Origin: Candidatus Phytoplasma bonamiae
GTDB lineage: Bacteria > Bacillota_I > Bacilli_A > Acholeplasmatales > Acholeplasmataceae
DNA: 32,032 nt
Reading direction: 5' to 3'
Assembly: GCF_030586845.1 (NCBI RefSeq)
Contig: NZ_JAOSIQ010000004.1
Span: 1 to 32,032, forward strand
Shown: in pieces, positions 8,418 to 17,581 of the stretch
How the letters are laid out: every line of letters begins with the position of its first letter
Numbering within the stretch: position 1 is the first letter of the stretch
Position numbers and translations under genes: made by a program
The notes under the pieces: model-generated
What the model was told of the DNA's origin: nothing
Database searches by the model: none
What the model saw: the letters and a program-made list of their open reading frames with translations, nothing else

Positions 8418-9093
8418 TTTTAACCAACATTTTCTTTTTAATTAAATTCTCTATCAAATTAACTGTTTGTTGAACAGAAATATTAGTATTATCTATTAAA
8501 ATAGCATCTACTGCTTTTTTTAAAGGAGCAATAAAACGTTTTTTATCTTGTAAATCTCTTAATTGAATTGTTTCTATAATCTCAGATAAATTTATTGTAT
8601 CTTGGCCTATCATTTTCAATTCTTTTTGCTTCCGCAAAGCACGTTGTTCAATACTAGCAGTTAAAAAAATTTTTAAATCAGCGTCTGGCATAACAACAGT
8701 ACCAATATCTCTTCCATCCATAATAATATAATCATTTTCGCGTATCATTTGATACTGCAATATTAAAATTTTGTTTCTAACAGGCAATAAAGAAGAAATA
8801 TTAGAAACCTTTTGTTCAATATAAAAATCATTTAAATTCGCAGAAAAATATTCATTATTTAAATAAAAACCATGGTTTGTTAACTTAATATTTAGATTTT
8901 TCAATAATTGTTCCAATTTAGAAACATCTAAATCATCATTATACCTTATTTCATTCTTTAATATATAAAAAGTAATTAAACGAAATAATAATCCAGTATT
9001 TAAATAAAACCATTTTAATTTATCAGCTAATAATCGACTAACAGTACTTTTACCAGCTCCAGCCGGACCATCAATAGCTACTTTAAAATTCAT
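8410..9093 (-). CDS. cmk: Cytidylate kinase
   Basis: The product has the (d)CMP kinase fold: P-loop DGPAGAGKST at the N-terminus, the YLNTGLLFRL substrate segment, the DGRDIGTVVMPDADLKIFL motif around residue 130, and the RQKEL / RDLQDKKR lid arginines. It phosphorylates CMP and dCMP with ATP. The open frame extends five codons upstream to a GTG at 9108, but that codon overlaps the Shine-Dalgarno AAGGAG. The ATG at 9093 (MNFKVAIDGPAG) fits the family N-terminus better, giving 227 aa. The cmk-der pair is a common Firmicutes arrangement. Confidence 0.93.
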   Translation of the reverse strand: MNFKVAIDGPAGAGKSTVSRLLADKLKWFYLNTGLLFRLITFYILKNEIRYNDDLDVSKLEQLLKNLNIKLTNHGFYLNNEYFSANLNDFYIEQKVSNISSLLPVRNKILILQYQMIRENDYIIMDGRDIGTVVMPDADLKIFLTASIEQRALRKQKELKMIGQDTINLSEIIETIQLRDLQDKKRFIAPLKKAVDAILIDNTNISVQQTVNLIENLIKKKMLVKNV

Positions 9094-9168
9094 ATTAATA
9101 CAAAACACTCCTTAATATGGATAATATTTTCTTATTCAATAAAAAAGTTTTTTCTAATTTATGTACTT

Positions 9169-9744
9169 TTATTTCTCATTATAACGAGATACATAACAAT
9201 CATTAGAAGTATTAATAACAATTTTTTCTCCTGTTTCAATAAAAATAGGTACTTTTATAATTAAACCTGTCTCCAAAATAGCATCTTTATAAGCAGTATT
9301 ACTTTTACGATTGTTTTCTCCAGAAATAGAGTCTGTTTGGTAAACTTTTAAAACTATTTTATCTGGCAAAATAGTGCCTAAAATATTATTTTGATCACAA
9401 AAAAGAAATTCCACAATAACATCTTCAGCTAAATATTTTTTAATACTTTGCACATCCGATTCAGCAATTTCGATTTGTTCATAAGTGTTTTCGTTAAAAA
9501 AAACATATATTCCGTTCTGTATATAAGAAAATTTCAATTTCACTTTATTTACTAAAGCTGTTTCAATTTTAATACCCGAATTAAAAGTATATTCTATAAT
9601 ACCACCTGTTTTTAAATTTTTTAATTTACTTCTAACAAAAGCAGAACCTTTACCAGGTTTAACATGCAAAAAATCAATTATTTGATAAATATTATTTTTT
9701 AATTTAATAGTCATACCTGTTTTAAAATCATTTGTGTTAATCAT
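9169..9744 (-). CDS. efp: Translation elongation factor P
   Basis: The 191-aa product has the three beta-barrel domains of EF-P. The domain I tip HVKPGKGSAF carries lysine 32, the residue that is modified in many bacteria. Domain III carries the ETGLIIKVPIFIETGEKIVI and SNDCYVSR segments. EF-P binds between the P and E sites and relieves ribosome stalling at consecutive prolines. The start overlaps the end of miaA by 8 nt, so the two are read from one transcript. No genes for known EF-P modification enzymes lie in this window. Confidence 0.95.
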   Translation of the reverse strand: MINTNDFKTGMTIKLKNNIYQIIDFLHVKPGKGSAFVRSKLKNLKTGGIIEYTFNSGIKIETALVNKVKLKFSYIQNGIYVFFNENTYEQIEIAESDVQSIKKYLAEDVIVEFLFCDQNNILGTILPDKIVLKVYQTDSISGENNRKSNTAYKDAILETGLIIKVPIFIETGEKIVINTSNDCYVSRYNEK

Positions 9745-10636
9745 TTAATTTACCTTTTTTCAAAAAATTTTTAATTATATCAATAGCTTTGGTTTCTAGT
9801 TTAGGATCTAAAGCTTCTAGTTGTACTAAAGATAACATTTGATTCATAAACCAAGTTTTTTGTCTTTTAGCATATTTAAGAGTTTTAGTAATAATTAAAT
9901 CATAAGCTTGTTGAAAAGAAATTTTTTGTTCTAAAAATTCTTTCATTTCTCGATAACCAATTATATTGAAATTAGCATTAGGATATTTATTCATTAAATC
10001 TTGAACTTCTTCGATAAATCCTTGTTTTAACATTTGATCTAACCTTAAAATAATACGTTGTTTTAAAAATTGAGGTTCTATATTCAAATAAATAGTCAAA
10101 ATATTAAATAAAGGTTTGTTTGAACCATTTTTTTGAGATCTTAAACTATTACAAATCGCTTGACGATAAGCACTAATAACTCGACGAGAATTTTTTATAT
10201 CTATAACTAAATCTGGATCTTTCTTAAAAATAAATTTTAACATATATTCTAAAGTTAAATTTTGATAAGATTTATTTTCATAATCTTTTGAAATAAATAA
10301 TTCATAATCAAACAAAGCTGCTTTAATATAAAGGCCACTGCCTCCTACAACAAAAGGAACTTTAATATTCAAAATTTTATTTCTGGCATCTCGTTGAAAA
10401 TCAAAAATATTATATTTCTCACCAGGATTAACAATATCTAACAAATGATGAGATATATGAGTTTCTTTAAGTGAAATTTTAGATGAACCAATATTAAATT
10501 CTTTATAAATTTGAACTGCATCAGCATTAATTATTTCTCCACAAAAAAAATCAGCTAATTTCAAAGAAAGAGAAGTTTTACCTGAAGCAGTTGGACCAAC
10601 AATAACTATAATTTTTTTTTGTCTTTTATTATTCAT
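9737..10636 (-). CDS. miaA: tRNA dimethylallyltransferase
   Basis: The 299-aa MiaA has the P-loop GPTASGKTSLS, the DAVQIYKEFNIGSSK segment, HHLLDIV, GGSGLYIKA, and the C-terminal FNIIGYREM and KRQKTWF motifs. It transfers the dimethylallyl group to N6 of A37 in tRNAs reading U-initial codons. The common DSMQVY motif is altered to DAVQIY; the Asp is kept. It overlaps ymdB by 8 nt upstream and efp by 8 nt downstream. Confidence 0.95.
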   Translation of the reverse strand: MNNKRQKKIIVIVGPTASGKTSLSLKLADFFCGEIINADAVQIYKEFNIGSSKISLKETHISHHLLDIVNPGEKYNIFDFQRDARNKILNIKVPFVVGGSGLYIKAALFDYELFISKDYENKSYQNLTLEYMLKFIFKKDPDLVIDIKNSRRVISAYRQAICNSLRSQKNGSNKPLFNILTIYLNIEPQFLKQRIILRLDQMLKQGFIEEVQDLMNKYPNANFNIIGYREMKEFLEQKISFQQAYDLIITKTLKYAKRQKTWFMNQMLSLVQLEALDPKLETKAIDIIKNFLKKGKLND

Positions 10637-11396
10637 GATACTTAATTTTCGTAATTTTTTGTTTTTTACCTAAAGTTAAAACAACTCCATTTAATTGTCT
10701 TTTTCCTTGGGCAATTTTATGTTTTAATTTATTATTATTTAAAAAATTATTAATAATAATATTTTTATCTTGACCTATTATACCATCTAAAGGCCCTGTC
10801 ATACCTACATCAGAAATATAAAGAGTTTTTTTAGGCAAAATTCTTTCATCATTAGTCTGAACATGAGTATGAGTCCCTACGATAGCATTAATTTTGCCAT
10901 CAAAATAATTTGCTAAAGCTAATTTTTCACTAGTTGCCTGAGCATGAAAATCTAAGAAAGCATAATGATATTGATTTTTATAAACTTTTAAAACATTTTC
11001 TATTCTTTTAAAAGGGCAAGATAAAAATTTATTATTCATAAAAACTCTACCTAAAGCATTCATAATTAAAAGCTTTTTATCTTTATATTTAATAATTTTA
11101 TGACCATAACCGATATGTAAACTATCATCATTTAACGGCCTTATAATATTAGTATTTTCTATAAATGATTTTAAATCATGATGTTTCCAAGTATGATTAC
11201 CCATAGTAATCATATTAACACCTGAAATTTTTAAATTATAAAAACTTTTAAAATCTAATCCTTGTCCTTCCGCAGCATTTTCAGCATTCGCGATAACAAT
11301 ATTAATTTTATAATGTTTTTTCAAAAAATTAATTTTTTCGATTAAATAATTAATACCTATCGAACCGCAAATATCTCCAATAAAAAGAATATTCAT
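10629..11396 (-). CDS. ymdB: YmdB-family metallophosphodiesterase
   Basis: The 255-aa protein belongs to the TIGR00282/YmdB metallophosphoesterase family. The metal-binding motifs are in order: FIGDICGS near the N-terminus, NAENAAEGQG, GNHTWKH, DFHAQATSEK and GTHTHVQTND. In Bacillus, YmdB is a cyclic-nucleotide phosphodiesterase that genetically follows the RNase Y gene and affects global gene expression. The same order is kept here, 24 nt behind rny. A Shine-Dalgarno AAGGTAG precedes the ATG. Confidence 0.93.
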   Translation of the reverse strand: MNILFIGDICGSIGINYLIEKINFLKKHYKINIVIANAENAAEGQGLDFKSFYNLKISGVNMITMGNHTWKHHDLKSFIENTNIIRPLNDDSLHIGYGHKIIKYKDKKLLIMNALGRVFMNNKFLSCPFKRIENVLKVYKNQYHYAFLDFHAQATSEKLALANYFDGKINAIVGTHTHVQTNDERILPKKTLYISDVGMTGPLDGIIGQDKNIIINNFLNNNKLKHKIAQGKRQLNGVVLTLGKKQKITKIKYHE

Positions 11397-11420
11397 AATG
11401 ATACTACCTTTGTATTAAAA

Positions 11421-13007
11421 TTAACTAATACTTAAATTTGAAATTTCGGTTAAACGAACTTCTCTAATAACAGTTATTTTAATACTACCATTATATCTAA
11501 TATTTTTCATAATTTGATCTTTAATTGTTCGAACTACTGTAAAAATAGCTAAATCATCAATTTGTTTGGGATCCACGATAACTCTAATTTCTCTTCCAGA
11601 TTTAATAGCATAAGATTTTTCTACACCAGGAATTTTATTAGCAATTTCTTCTAATTGAGTAATTCTTTTAATATAATTATCTAAAGAATCGCGACGAGCT
11701 CCAGGCCTAGAAGCACTAATAGCATCAGCAATAGCAACTAAAACGGCAATAATACTACTAGGTTCTTGATCTTCATGATGAGATGCTACAGCATCTATTA
11801 CTTCTAAAGGTTCTTTATGTTTTGTAACAATATCTAAACCTATTTTAACATGACTTCCTTCTAACTGATAATCTAAAGATTTGCCGATATCATGCAATAA
11901 TCCTGCACGACGAGCTAATACTTCGTTTTCTCCTATTTCTGCAGCTAATTTACCTGCTAAAAAAGATACTTCCAAAGAATGTTTTAAAACATTTTGCCCA
12001 TGGCTAGTACGAAAATGTAAAGAACCTAATAATTTTATTAATTCTTCATTTAAAAAACCTATTTTAGCCTCTAAAATAGCTTCTTCACCTATATCTTGAA
12101 TAAAATTATCGAGTTCATCTTGGACTTTAGTAAACGTTTGCTCTATACTAACAGGTGTAATACGTCCATCTAAAATTAAATATTCTAAAGTACGACGAGC
12201 TATTTCTCTCCTTTTAGAATCAAAAGAACTTAATATAACAGTATTCGGTATATCATCTATAATTAAATCTACACCTGTTATAATTTGAAAAGTCCGAATA
12301 TTTCTTCCTTCTTTGCCGATAATTCTCCCCTTTAATTCATTATTATCTAAATAAACTATATCCACATTATTTTCGGAAGAGATTTTACGAGATAATTGTT
12401 GCATAGTTGAAACTAACAAAACATTAGCTTTTTTTTTCACTTGAAATTTATATTCTTCTTCTTGAGATTTAATATAACTCATAATTTCTTCTTGAGAATT
12501 TTTACGAATTTCTTCCATAATAATTTTTTTAGCTTGTTCTTTAGTTAAAGAAGCAATATTTTCTAATTCATTTTGTTGTTTTATAATAAGATTTTGAACT
12601 TTATTTTGCATTTGTTCAATTTGTTCTTGAGAAATATTAATTTTTTGTTCTTTCATGTACAATAATTCTTCTTTATCATTTAAATATCTAGTTCGTGAAT
12701 TTAATAATTCTTCTTTATGAATAATTTGTTCTTCTAAATTAACAATTATTCGTCTTCTCAAATTCAAATCTTCTTCAACTTCTTTTTTTAAAATATGGAT
12801 TTCTTGTTTAGCTTTTGATATCATTTCTTGAGCTATTATTTGAGCACTAGAAATTTTTTCTTGAGCATTTTTTTTTGTTGTTTGTATAATTTTTTTAATT
12901 TTTTGTTGATAATAAAAAATTAAATAATACAAAAATCCTAAAATAACAATAATTAAGGGCAAGTAAATAAACAAAGCAAGGAACCATTTTGTTGATGTTC
13001 CTAACAT
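11421..13007 (-). CDS. rny: Ribonuclease Y
   Basis: The 528-aa product has all RNase Y parts: an N-terminal membrane helix (LALFIYLPLIIVILGFLYYL, about residues 9-28); a long Gln/Glu/Lys-rich coiled coil (about 35-205); a KH domain (LKGRIIGKEGRNIRTFQIITGVD, about 225); and an HD domain (HSLEVSFLAGKLAAEIG and LLHDIGKSLD with the metal-binding His-Asp pair). It is the membrane-anchored endoribonuclease that starts mRNA decay in Firmicutes. It is the first gene of the cluster running to gpsA, so a promoter is expected in the 422 nt upstream. Confidence 0.96.
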   Translation of the reverse strand: MLGTSTKWFLALFIYLPLIIVILGFLYYLIFYYQQKIKKIIQTTKKNAQEKISSAQIIAQEMISKAKQEIHILKKEVEEDLNLRRRIIVNLEEQIIHKEELLNSRTRYLNDKEELLYMKEQKINISQEQIEQMQNKVQNLIIKQQNELENIASLTKEQAKKIIMEEIRKNSQEEIMSYIKSQEEEYKFQVKKKANVLLVSTMQQLSRKISSENNVDIVYLDNNELKGRIIGKEGRNIRTFQIITGVDLIIDDIPNTVILSSFDSKRREIARRTLEYLILDGRITPVSIEQTFTKVQDELDNFIQDIGEEAILEAKIGFLNEELIKLLGSLHFRTSHGQNVLKHSLEVSFLAGKLAAEIGENEVLARRAGLLHDIGKSLDYQLEGSHVKIGLDIVTKHKEPLEVIDAVASHHEDQEPSSIIAVLVAIADAISASRPGARRDSLDNYIKRITQLEEIANKIPGVEKSYAIKSGREIRVIVDPKQIDDLAIFTVVRTIKDQIMKNIRYNGSIKITVIREVRLTEISNLSIS

Positions 13008-13429
13008 AATAATAAATTTATGCCTTCCATTGTAATTGTTTGTTTTAAATATTATTTAAAATTAATTATAAATATAAATATGTTAAAAAACAAAATAATT
13101 TATAATTAAAATATTTGTTTAATACTTAAAAATTCATAATTTATTAATTTTTTTAAAAAACAAAAAAAATAAACAAATTAATTCAAAATTAATTTGCTTA
13201 TTATAACAATAATTTATAAAAAAATACATTTAATTCTTAAAAAATCTATCAAAAATACTCAAAAATACAAATTACAATATCTAATAATAATAAATTTATT
13301 TGATTTTTAATTTAAATAAGTGAGTTTTTAATTGGATAATAATCGAAATATTTACATATTTTTTAATTTAAAAAGAAACTTTTAATTTTTATTTGCTTAA
13401 AAAGCAATTTTATTTAACATTGTCAAAAA
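13008..13429. other. Gene-free AT-rich spacer upstream of rny
   Basis: No ORF, tRNA or intron remnant is visible in this 422-nt stretch. A small hairpin (TTGCTT at 13393-13398 with AAGCAA at 13402-13407) sits at its right end. It lacks a U-tract in the direction of the gene ending at 13430, so I do not call it a terminator for that gene. The rny promoter should be here, but no hexamer pair stands out. Confidence 0.5.
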
Positions 13430-13801
13430 CTATCTAAAAGCGAAAACAATTTTAGAAAAAAACACGCGTATTAAACCGAATGAAGTAACAAACAAAGATT
13501 TAAAACTACGAGGTAATATTGTTTTGGAAGATGAAATCTTTTTAATGGCGTTTATATTATTATTTGAAGATTGTTTTTCTAAGATATTTAGATCATTATT
13601 TAAAGGTTTTTTTTTTAAAACATTTTTAACTTGATCTAAATCTTTATCCAATAAATGATCAGAAATTACAGAAAGTTGTTCGTTTTCTTCATAGTCAGAA
13701 TTTCTTGATTGTAATGAAGCTTCTTTCGGCATTATAGAAGAAATTTGATCATAAGAAAGATTTTTTGTGGATTCTAAAAAGTTATCGTCAAATTTTTGCA
13801 A
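13430..13801 (-). CDS. Hypothetical protein, possible paralogue fragment of the split repeat protein
   Basis: The 123-aa frame opens with TTG at 13801, only 5 nt after the stop of the upstream gene, and no clear Shine-Dalgarno is visible, so the start is uncertain. The protein is acidic and Asn/Ser-rich, ending in a basic and hydrophobic tail (SLFVTSFGLIRVFFSKIVFAF) that could be a C-terminal membrane anchor. Its NEQLSVISDHLLDKDLD segment resembles HEQDEYSVISDDDLEYM in exon 2 of the upstream gene, and both have a PKE motif. This suggests a duplicated and diverged or truncated neighbour. No function can be assigned. Confidence 0.5.
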   Translation of the reverse strand: MQKFDDNFLESTKNLSYDQISSIMPKEASLQSRNSDYEENEQLSVISDHLLDKDLDQVKNVLKKKPLNNDLNILEKQSSNNNINAIKKISSSKTILPRSFKSLFVTSFGLIRVFFSKIVFAFR

Positions 13802-13806
13802 TGTTT

Positions 13807-15409
13807 TTAAGACTTTATTACTGATTTACGATTTTTTGGTGACAAAAATTTATCCTTTTCTTGAAGTGATCTGTTTGAGCCTGTTTGTTTGTGTCCTTGG
13901 AAAGTTGAAGTGAAATCTGATTCTTTTCTATTTAAATCTCCTGTGATAAAAGATTGACCAGAAGTTGGTTTATCTTTACCTGCTTCTACCTTAGTTTCTG
14001 AGGGTGAAACGGGAGTTTGACCAGAAGTTGGTTTATCTTTACCTGCTTCTACCTTAGTTTCTGAGGGTGAAACGGGAGTTTGACCAGAAGTTGGTTTATC
14101 TTTACCTGCTTCTACCTTAGTTTCTGAGGGTGAAGTAGGAGATTTGCCATTATTCTCTTTATTTTTTGGATTATTGCTTAAAAGTTCATTTGCATCTTGT
14201 TTTAAAGTTTTAAATTTATCCATATTACCGCTCAACCAATCAATTACATTTCCTGCTGTATCAAAAATTGTCGGTTCTTTTGGCAAATGAGAATTCAGAG
14301 AATTCATGGATCGTTCATGCATAGAATTAGAACCAGATAATACCGAAGATGAAGACATATATTCTAAATCATCATCACTAATAACACTATATTCATCTTG
14401 TTCATGTGAATAGAAATAACATAATGCAATTTTATAAATATTTAGATAAAAAAAATTATGTTAAACCCTCACCCAAACCGCACGGGCATATTCCTATGCA
14501 TACGGCTTTCCGAGTTGAATTATACAAAAAACAATATTGTATATTTGACTCTGTTTTTCTTCCCCTTGTGTAACAGGTATTACCTGCGCCTTGGTAGGAC
14601 ATAACCCCTACGAGTACTATAAAACTCTGTAAGCATTTATAAAATATCTAAGATGGATAAAATGATTGGGCATAAATGCTCAAATCTAAATTAATAAATA
14701 CCTTATTAAAAAAAGATATTTGTAAAATCTTAATTAATTTTTATAAGAAGCTTATCCAAGGTAGCTGTTTAATTATTGGTAAATGTTAAAGATCGCATGG
14801 CTTCTTATTTAAAATAAATCATTTCATTATTATAAAAATATATGAACACGTTAAAAAATATGTTTACAAAATAAACAATATTTTTTCGGATAGAACTTAA
14901 TCGTAAGATAAAGAAAATACAATTAATGCGTTGCGTTTAATATGTTATTGACAATAAAATCAATTGATTCATGAATTTTTTAAAATATTTTATATTCATG
15001 AATAAACATATTTTGTTGGATTTATTTCGTTTTTAGCTTTAATTTGAGAAAAATTTCATGCTTATTTTAACTTCGCCTTGCATATTTTTTTAAACAATAT
15101 TAACATTCAAAATAATTATGCTTTTTGAATATGCTATTTTCCCTTATGAATTTTCATTCTCAGGTAAATTCAACGGCTTAGCATGCTATCCCTATGCTAG
15201 GAGGACCATATAATCTCCTAAATTAAACGCCCGAACTTGCGCACCTTATCCTGTGATTGTGTTAAAATAGATTCATTATCTAATGAATTAATGTCGTCTG
15301 AATTTTCAAAAACACCAGCACAAAACATTATTAAAGGGATTGCTAAAACAGAAAATATCAAAAAAGATAAACCTATAAACTTTTTATTAAAATTTAATGG
15401 TTTGTTCAA
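13807..15409 (-). CDS. Secreted repeat-containing protein, split by a type-2 group II intron
   Basis: Exon 1 (15245-15409) starts with TTG, 10 nt after AGGGAG. It encodes 55 aa: a basic N-terminus (MNKPLNFNKK), a hydrophobic helix (FIGLSFLIFSVLAIPLIMFC) and a short polar part ending TQSQDK. Exon 2 (13807-14409) encodes 200 aa: SHEQDEYSVISDDD, a middle domain (FDTAGNVIDWLSGNMDKFK), three 21-residue repeats (core SETKVEAGKDKPTSGQ) and a basic tail. Both ends are in phase 0, so splicing would give a 255-aa exported or membrane-anchored protein. Exon 2 has internal ATGs (for example at 14358), but translation from them would lack the export signal. A surface or effector-like role fits the layout but is inference; I do not recognise the family. 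Confidence 0.7.
13954..14142 (-). repeat. Three tandem 63-bp repeats (21 codons each)
   Basis: Units lie at 13954-14016, 14017-14079 and 14080-14142. The first two are essentially identical in DNA, and the third differs at its right end. They keep the reading frame and encode proline-, lysine- and glutamate-rich, probably disordered linker units. The near-identity at synonymous sites points to recent slippage or unequal recombination. Confidence 0.92.
14410..15244 (-). mobile_element. Type-2 group II intron (ORF-less, 835 nt) in the secreted-protein gene
   Basis: The 5' end at 15244 is GTGCGCAAG, the classical GUGYG start. Domain V (14475-14508) is 34 nt: lower helix AGCCGTA/TGCGGTT, upper helix closed by a GGAA loop, CG bulge. 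Domain VI follows as TAACATAAT paired with ATTATGTTA, with an unpaired A 8 nt from the proposed 3' end CTAT at 14410. The sequence is unlike family 1 except in these core elements. No ORF is present. An exact EBS1 for the exon end GATAAG was not found; GATAAAG at 14907-14913 is the nearest. The exact 3' end is chosen on the CTAT pattern and on frame. Confidence 0.82.
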
Positions 15410-15736
15410 ATATAGTTTACTCCCTTATTTATTAATTAATTTTTTACAACACTTAATACACTAAAATAAACTATTATAATAAAATTAAATTTTTATATTA
15501 TTTATATTATTTAAAATTTTATTTCGTAAATTTTCAAGTTTTTTAAATTTTTTTCATTTTTTCAAATTCTTAATTTCGATAAAGTATAATTTTTTAATTT
15601 AAACTTTGGGTATTCTATCTTATAATTATTCACAAAAACAAATTACCCACTTATATTATACCTCAAATAACCCCAAAAATAAAATTGAAAAAAATCTTAA
15701 ATTTATTATATATTTATTTCCCAACTAAATAAATAT
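15410..15736. other. Gene-free spacer upstream of the split secreted-protein gene
   Basis: No coding region, RNA gene or intron remnant is seen in this 327-nt AT-rich stretch. It should contain the promoter of the TTG-started gene; a TATAAT-like hexamer lies near 15470 on the minus strand without a convincing -35. The Shine-Dalgarno AGGGAG of that gene is at its left edge. Confidence 0.45.
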
Positions 15737-17581
15737 TTATTTAAATTGACTATTATACAAATTATAATAAAAACCTTGTTTAGACAATAATTCTTTATGA
15801 CTGCCTTTTTCAACTAATAAACCGTTTTGTAAAACCAAAATAATATCTGCATTTACAATAGTAGATAAACGATGAGCAATTACAAAAGAAGTTTTATCTT
15901 TTAATAATTTTTGCATAGATTGTTGAAAAATAATTTCTACTTGAGTATCAACAGAAGCAGTAGCTTCATCTAAAATAACTATAGAAGGGTTGCTTAAAAA
16001 AGTTCTGGCAATAGTGATTAATTGTTTTTCTCCTTGGGAAATATTATCTAGTTCTTCATTAATAATAGTATTATAACCATTTTGTTTAGTCATAATAAAA
16101 TCATGCACGTTAACTTGTTTAGCAGCTTGAATAACTTGTTCTTCTGTAGCATTAAAATTACCATAACGAATATTATCCATAATAGTACCATGAAATAACC
16201 AAGAATCTTGAACAACTATACCGATCATTTTGCGTAAAGTGCTCTTTTGAATATTAGAAATGTCTACTCCATCGATTGCAATTGTACCTGAACTAACATC
16301 ATAAAAGCGAACTAACAAATTAACTAAACTAGTTTTTCCTGAACCTGTTGGACCTACAATAGCTACCATTTTATGTTTGTTAATTTCGAAACTAATATCA
16401 CGGAGAATAGGTTGATCAGATTGATATTGAAAAGTTACATGCGAAAATTTAATATAACCTTGAACTGAAGAAGGCATAATTAAATTATTTTTGATATCTA
16501 ATTCTTCATGTTCTGCTAAAAAATTAAAAACACGATTTGCAGCAGAAGAAGTAGATTGTAAAATAACAAACATCTGACTCAAATCTCTTAATGGATTTCC
16601 TAAACGCCAAATATATTTTATAAAAGATTGAAAAATCCCTAATTGAATAGTCCCAAACCCTAATTTAAATAATAAATATGGCATTTCCGTATCTTGATAA
16701 TTTAATAAAAAATAACCTAATATTACAATTAAAGTCATCACAATATAAGTAAAACTATTAATAATAGGCATAACTAATCCGGAAATCCAATTAGATTTAA
16801 AAATAGTAGAAGCTAATTGTTTATTTAAATTTTGAAAATCACTAATATTATTTAATTGTTGATTATATAAAATAATTTCTTTATGTCCAGTATATTTTTC
16901 TTGTAAAAAACCTAAATATTCGCCTGTTTTTTCGAATCTTTGAATAAAAACTGATCGTGCTTTTTTATTAATTAACCAAATCACAAATAAAGAACTTGGT
17001 ATCATTAAACAAATTAATAAAGCAAATCTTAAATTTGCCCAAAACATAATAAAAATAATCATTATAATGCTAAAACAAGAAAGCACAAAAGCTACACAAG
17101 ATTGTTGTAAACCGTTCGAAACTGTTTCTAAATCGTTTATAACAATACTCATAATATTACCTATAGTATTCTTTTCAAAATATGATATAGGTAATCTTAA
17201 CATTTTTTGATACACACGTTGTCTAATGTTTTGAATAGATTTATGAATAATAACAATTATCAATTTGTTATAAATAAATCTAGCAATAATACATAAAAGA
17301 TATAAAAATAAATTAATAAACAATAAAAGAATGATATAACTCATATATTCAGATATAATGCGAAAATTACTTAGCACTTTTGTTCGTAGAAAATTAAGAA
17401 TAATATTGTCAACATAGATCATTTTAGAATTATTATTGAAATTATTTTGAATAAAATTAATAATAATATTTCCTTCAAAAATAACAATAAAAGCATCTAT
17501 AACAGCTACTACAAAAATTAAAAAAATGCTAACCAAAATTTCTTTACGAAAAGGTTTTAAAAAATAAAATATTTTTTTCAA
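15737..17581 (-). CDS. Heterodimeric ABC exporter, subunit with the active Walker B
   Basis: The 614-aa protein has an exporter-type membrane domain of about six helices (residues 10-330) and a nucleotide-binding domain (about 370-610). Walker A is GPTGSGKTSL, Walker B ends VILDEATASVD with the catalytic Glu, and an H-loop (IAHRLST) is present. The signature is altered: ISQGE in place of LSGGQ. In heterodimeric exporters such as BmrCD or TM287/288, the degenerate ATP site combines an altered signature with a partner lacking the catalytic Glu; the neighbour provides exactly that. The cargo (drug, lipid or peptide) is unknown. The start is a TTG that overlaps the upstream TGA. Confidence 0.9.
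   Translation of the reverse strand: MKKIFYFLKPFRKEILVSIFLIFVVAVIDAFIVIFEGNIIINFIQNNFNNNSKMIYVDNIILNFLRTKVLSNFRIISEYMSYIILLLFINLFLYLLCIIARFIYNKLIIVIIHKSIQNIRQRVYQKMLRLPISYFEKNTIGNIMSIVINDLETVSNGLQQSCVAFVLSCFSIIMIIFIMFWANLRFALLICLMIPSSLFVIWLINKKARSVFIQRFEKTGEYLGFLQEKYTGHKEIILYNQQLNNISDFQNLNKQLASTIFKSNWISGLVMPIINSFTYIVMTLIVILGYFLLNYQDTEMPYLLFKLGFGTIQLGIFQSFIKYIWRLGNPLRDLSQMFVILQSTSSAANRVFNFLAEHEELDIKNNLIMPSSVQGYIKFSHVTFQYQSDQPILRDISFEINKHKMVAIVGPTGSGKTSLVNLLVRFYDVSSGTIAIDGVDISNIQKSTLRKMIGIVVQDSWLFHGTIMDNIRYGNFNATEEQVIQAAKQVNVHDFIMTKQNGYNTIINEELDNISQGEKQLITIARTFLSNPSIVILDEATASVDTQVEIIFQQSMQKLLKDKTSFVIAHRLSTIVNADIILVLQNGLLVEKGSHKELLSKQGFYYNLYNSQFK

Noticed and set aside
11881-12099. Plus-strand frame of 72 codons within rny
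   Set aside because: It is a shadow frame opposite the well-conserved HD domain of RNase Y.
15237-15464. Plus-strand frame of 75 codons
   Set aside because: It overlaps the signal-peptide exon on the other strand, which has a good Shine-Dalgarno and a sensible protein sequence.
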